Source: Mesorhizobium sp. WSM4311 | GTDB taxonomy: Bacteria; Pseudomonadota; Alphaproteobacteria; Rhizobiales; Rhizobiaceae | DNA: 64,000 bases | Assembly (NCBI RefSeq): GCF_002295115.1 | Contig: NZ_NSFV01000014.1 | Coordinates: 1-64,000 of the forward strand | Direction: 5' to 3' | In this document: piece by piece, positions 61,999 to 64,000 of the stretch | Position numbering within the stretch: position 1 is the first letter of the stretch | Layout: each line of letters begins with the position of its first letter | Notes under the pieces: generated by a model | Told to the model about the DNA's origin: nothing | Database searches by the model: none | What the model saw: the letters and a program-made list of their open reading frames with translations, nothing else | Translations under genes and position numbers: made by a program

Positions 61999-62679
61999 TC
62001 AGCCGTTCCCGGGCTGGGATGGCGGAAGCTGTCCGCCCTGGTCGGGCGGACCTCCAGCTCCGGCTGCGTCATCCGGCGGACCGCCCCAGGGACCGGGGGG
62101 TGGTCCGTGGGGGCGCTCCGCCGAAGCGAGGATTTCGAGCTGTTCGGGCGAGAGCTTGGTGCGCAGCGCGGCGATCGCGTCCTTCAGCTTGGCGGCCGAG
62201 GCCGCACGCGCCGTGACCTCGTCCGCCAGCCTCTCCTGGAAGGCGAAAGGATCAGGCTTTCCAGCCGGACCCGCATCGTGACCCTTGGCCTCGGGGTCGC
62301 CAGGGACTGGACCGTCGGGGCCGCCGGCACCCCCAGGACCGCGATCATGCCTCGGCGGCGCAAGCACGGCCTGCAGCGCGCTGGTGTAGTCGCGCCAGGC
62401 GTCGAGTTGCTCACTGCGGATTCCCACGCGCGTCTCCAGCGCCGCCAGCCGGGCGGCCAGCATGAATTCCGGCGGTGGTCCCATGCGGTGCGGGCCCCAA
62501 CCCTGAGGACCAGGCCGCATCGGCCCATGGGGGCCGGGCATCGGGCCATGGTCCGGCCCATTCTGGAGAGCGATGACCGGCGGCTCGCCGGGCGCGGCGC
62601 CCGGATCGGGCTGTGCCGCCATCACGGGGTGGATTGCGGCGACGGAAAACAGGCCGAGCGCAAGAAGTCTGCTTCGCAT
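61999..62679 (-). CDS. Spy/CpxP-like periplasmic protein with LTXXQ-type motif
   Basis: 226 aa. ATG 62679 has AAGGA eight bases before it and opens a signal peptide (MRSRLLALGLFSVAAIHPVMA). A Gly/Pro/His-rich segment follows, then a helical core with LAARLAALETRVGIRSEQLD and KLKDAIAALRTKLSPEQLEI, the second carrying the LSPEQ form of the LTXXQ motif. The tail is Pro/Gly-rich. Spy and CpxP are chaperone-like or stress-feedback proteins, and this one is divergent from a response-regulator/kinase pair, matching the Cpx pattern. Whether it inhibits the adjacent kinase is inference. Confidence 0.82.
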   Translation of the reverse strand: MRSRLLALGLFSVAAIHPVMAAQPDPGAAPGEPPVIALQNGPDHGPMPGPHGPMRPGPQGWGPHRMGPPPEFMLAARLAALETRVGIRSEQLDAWRDYTSALQAVLAPPRHDRGPGGAGGPDGPVPGDPEAKGHDAGPAGKPDPFAFQERLADEVTARAASAAKLKDAIAALRTKLSPEQLEILASAERPHGPPPGPWGGPPDDAAGAGGPPDQGGQLPPSQPGNG

Positions 62680-62763
62680 GACGGTGTTCCTTTCTCTCAT
62701 GCATCGGACGGCCATGAGGATAGGAAGCCTGTTTGTCCGCTTCGCGTCGGCATGTTGCCGAAG

Positions 62764-62820
62764 GTTTCCGCAAAGCGGCAATTTGTTTCCAAATGTTTCC
62801 CGCCCCCGGCCAGAAACATT
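62764..62820. promoter_or_regulatory. Three GTTTCC direct repeats and an 8-bp inverted repeat in the divergent control region
   Basis: GTTTCC occurs at 62764, 62785 and 62795, that is 21 and 10 bases apart, near whole helical turns. AATGTTTC (62792) and GAAACATT (62813) form a perfect dyad. A TATAAT-like -10 box is at 62859. Tandem sites of this spacing are typical of OmpR-family regulators such as the one encoded at 62904. Confidence 0.55.
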
Positions 62821-62903
62821 GCGTTGCAATTTTCCATGCCGCTGGCGCGCGCTCTCCCTATAATCACCGTCGAGCCCCTATCATCACGGGCAAGGGCACG
62901 ATC

Positions 62904-63629
62904 ATGCAATCACAACCCCATATCCTGGTCGTCGACGACGACCGCGAGATCCGCACGCTGCTCGGCCGCTATCTCGACGGCCAAGGCTTTCGCGTCTCGG
63001 TGGCGGCGGACCGGCGCGAATGCGAGCAGAAGCTGGGCGCCGGCCAGTTCGACCTCGTCGTGCTCGACGTCATGCTGCCGGATGGGTCGGGACTGGACAT
63101 CTGCCGCACCTTGCGCGACCGCAAGCCGCATATCCCCGTCATTCTGCTGACGGCGCTGAAGGAAGATGTCGACCGCATCATCGGCCTTGAGCTCGGCGCC
63201 GACGATTATCTCGGCAAGCCCTTCAACCCGCGCGAGCTCACCGCCCGCATCCGCGCCGTGCTGCGGCGCGCCGCGCCCGAGGAGGCGCCGGCGCCGCGCC
63301 CCCGCATCTACCGCTTCGCCAGCTACCGGCTGGAACCCGACACCCGCAAGGTGACGGATCGGCGGGGCGAGCTCATCGACCTCACCGGCGCCGAGTTCGA
63401 CCTGTTGCAGGTGTTCCTCGACCGCCCCGGCCGGCTGCTGTCGCGCGACCAGCTGCTTGACCTCACGCAGGGCCGCGAGCGCGACCCGCTCGAACGCTCG
63501 GTCGATGTGCTGATGAGCCGGCTGCGCCGCAAATTCGCCGACACCGGCGATGGGCCGCTGTTCAAGACCGTGCGCAATGGCGGCTACCAACTCACCGCGC
63601 GCGTCGAGACGGTGGAGACCCCGGCGTGA
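62904..63629 (+). CDS. OmpR-family response regulator
   Basis: 241 aa. The receiver has ILVVDDDREI, the phospho-Asp in VVLDVMLPDGSG, Thr in LLTALK and Lys in GKPFNPREL. The winged-helix effector domain contains LIDLTGAEFDLLQVF and ERSVDVLMSRLRRKF, then FKTVRNGGYQL. AAGGG seven bases before ATG 62904 supports the start. It ends GTGA-overlapped with the kinase gene, so the two form one operon. It faces the Spy-like gene, which has tandem GTTTCC sites in its upstream region. Confidence 0.95.
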   Translation: MQSQPHILVVDDDREIRTLLGRYLDGQGFRVSVAADRRECEQKLGAGQFDLVVLDVMLPDGSGLDICRTLRDRKPHIPVILLTALKEDVDRIIGLELGADDYLGKPFNPRELTARIRAVLRRAAPEEAPAPRPRIYRFASYRLEPDTRKVTDRRGELIDLTGAEFDLLQVFLDRPGRLLSRDQLLDLTQGRERDPLERSVDVLMSRLRRKFADTGDGPLFKTVRNGGYQLTARVETVETPA

Positions 63630-64000
63630 ACTCGCTGCGCCGCCGCCTCATCCTGTTGCTTGTCGCCTCGATCGTCGGCGTCGTCGGCCTGGCGACGGCC
63701 GCCGTCATCAGCGTGCGCGGCGGCGGGCCGCCGCCCGAACTCGTCGTGCCCTGGGTTGCCCAGCAGATGGAACTCCTGGTGCGCCTGCTGCCAGGGCCTA
63801 TCCCCGATGTGCTGCAGGTCCAGTTCACCGACCATCCGGCCGGTGGCAGGATCGCCCGCGCGGAGACGGCGATGCTCACCGACATCCTGCGCCGCCGCGG
63901 CTTCAACTTGCTGGCTTTCGTCAGCGAAAGGATCGGTGGACCCGGCCAGATCGCTTCGGTGCAGTTGCCCGACAATCGCTGGGCGATCGTCGAGGTGCCC
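63626..64000 (+). CDS. Sensor histidine kinase, N-terminal part (runs off the right edge)
   Basis: Starts GTG 63626 inside the response-regulator stop (GTGA). The visible 125 residues begin with a membrane helix (LRRRLILLLVASIVGVVGLA) followed by a periplasmic sensor region (VPWVAQQMELLVRLLPG, then DHPAGGRIARAETAM). The HAMP, DHp and catalytic domains must lie beyond the window. The neighbouring Spy-like gene suggests it senses envelope stress, but the signal is not visible. Confidence 0.88.
   Translation, partial: MNSLRRRLILLLVASIVGVVGLATAAVISVRGGGPPPELVVPWVAQQMELLVRLLPGPIPDVLQVQFTDHPAGGRIARAETAMLTDILRRRGFNLLAFVSERIGGPGQIASVQLPDNRWAIVEVP

Overview
The window is about 65% G+C, with tightly packed genes, many ATGA or GTGA overlaps and AGGAG-type ribosome binding sites. 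Its gene content points to an alphaproteobacterium of the Rhizobiales, most like Mesorhizobium: a PrsD/PrsE-type secretion locus, two RND pumps, a periplasmic sugar ABC importer, a PaoABC-type molybdo-flavoenzyme, DUF899 and palindromic intergenic repeats. The genus is inferred from gene families, not from a marker gene. No rRNA, tRNA or CRISPR array was seen. || Layout. 1-1108 is gene debris: a 127-bp exact copy of part of a hydrolase gene that lies intact at 5.9-7.5 kb, plus a short membrane-protein tail. 1109-5529 is a two-gene RND efflux operon. 5.9-19.5 kb is a mosaic of single genes and pairs: a SARP-type regulator fused to an alpha/beta hydrolase, a methyltransferase, a HerA-like ATPase, a GST, an aldo/keto reductase, a beta-propeller protein with a TPR/winged-helix regulator, a DUF899 cluster, a medium-chain dehydrogenase and an ABC exporter pair. 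19.5-24.4 kb holds a truncated bestrophin remnant and a DeoR-regulated sugar ABC importer. 24.5-29.4 kb holds a TetR regulator with a candidate operator and the paoABC operon. 29.4-31.5 kb is a divergent quinone-oxidoreductase/LysR pair. || 31530-35129 is the most notable part: a 3600-bp lower-G+C transposable element of the IS1595 type, with terminal inverted repeats and a perfect 8-bp target duplication (CAAAAAAA). It carries three cargo genes besides its transposase: a 59-aa basic protein, a ParB-like protein with a helical HEPN-reminiscent tail, and a Dam-type adenine methylase. || 35.1-41.5 kb holds small enzymes, an SPFH/NfeD membrane-protease pair, and divergent LuxR and AraC regulators. 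41.7-46.2 kb is a 1514-aa autotransporter with 17 passenger repeats. 46.3-54 kb holds an EamA exporter, an Asp/Asn beta-hydroxylase, and a type I secretion operon with its probable substrate, an 800-aa protein of three DUF11-like modules and five EF-hand-like calcium loops. 54.6-61.3 kb holds a LuxR response regulator and a complete tripartite RND pump (adaptor, pump, outer-membrane channel). 62-64 kb holds a Spy/CpxP-like periplasmic protein divergent from an OmpR/histidine-kinase pair that runs off the window. || Working together: the envelope genes (two RND pumps, type I secretion with its adhesin-like cargo, autotransporter, SPFH/NfeD, Spy-like protein with a two-component system) suggest a locus rich in cell-surface and stress functions. 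The transposon is the clear recent arrival.
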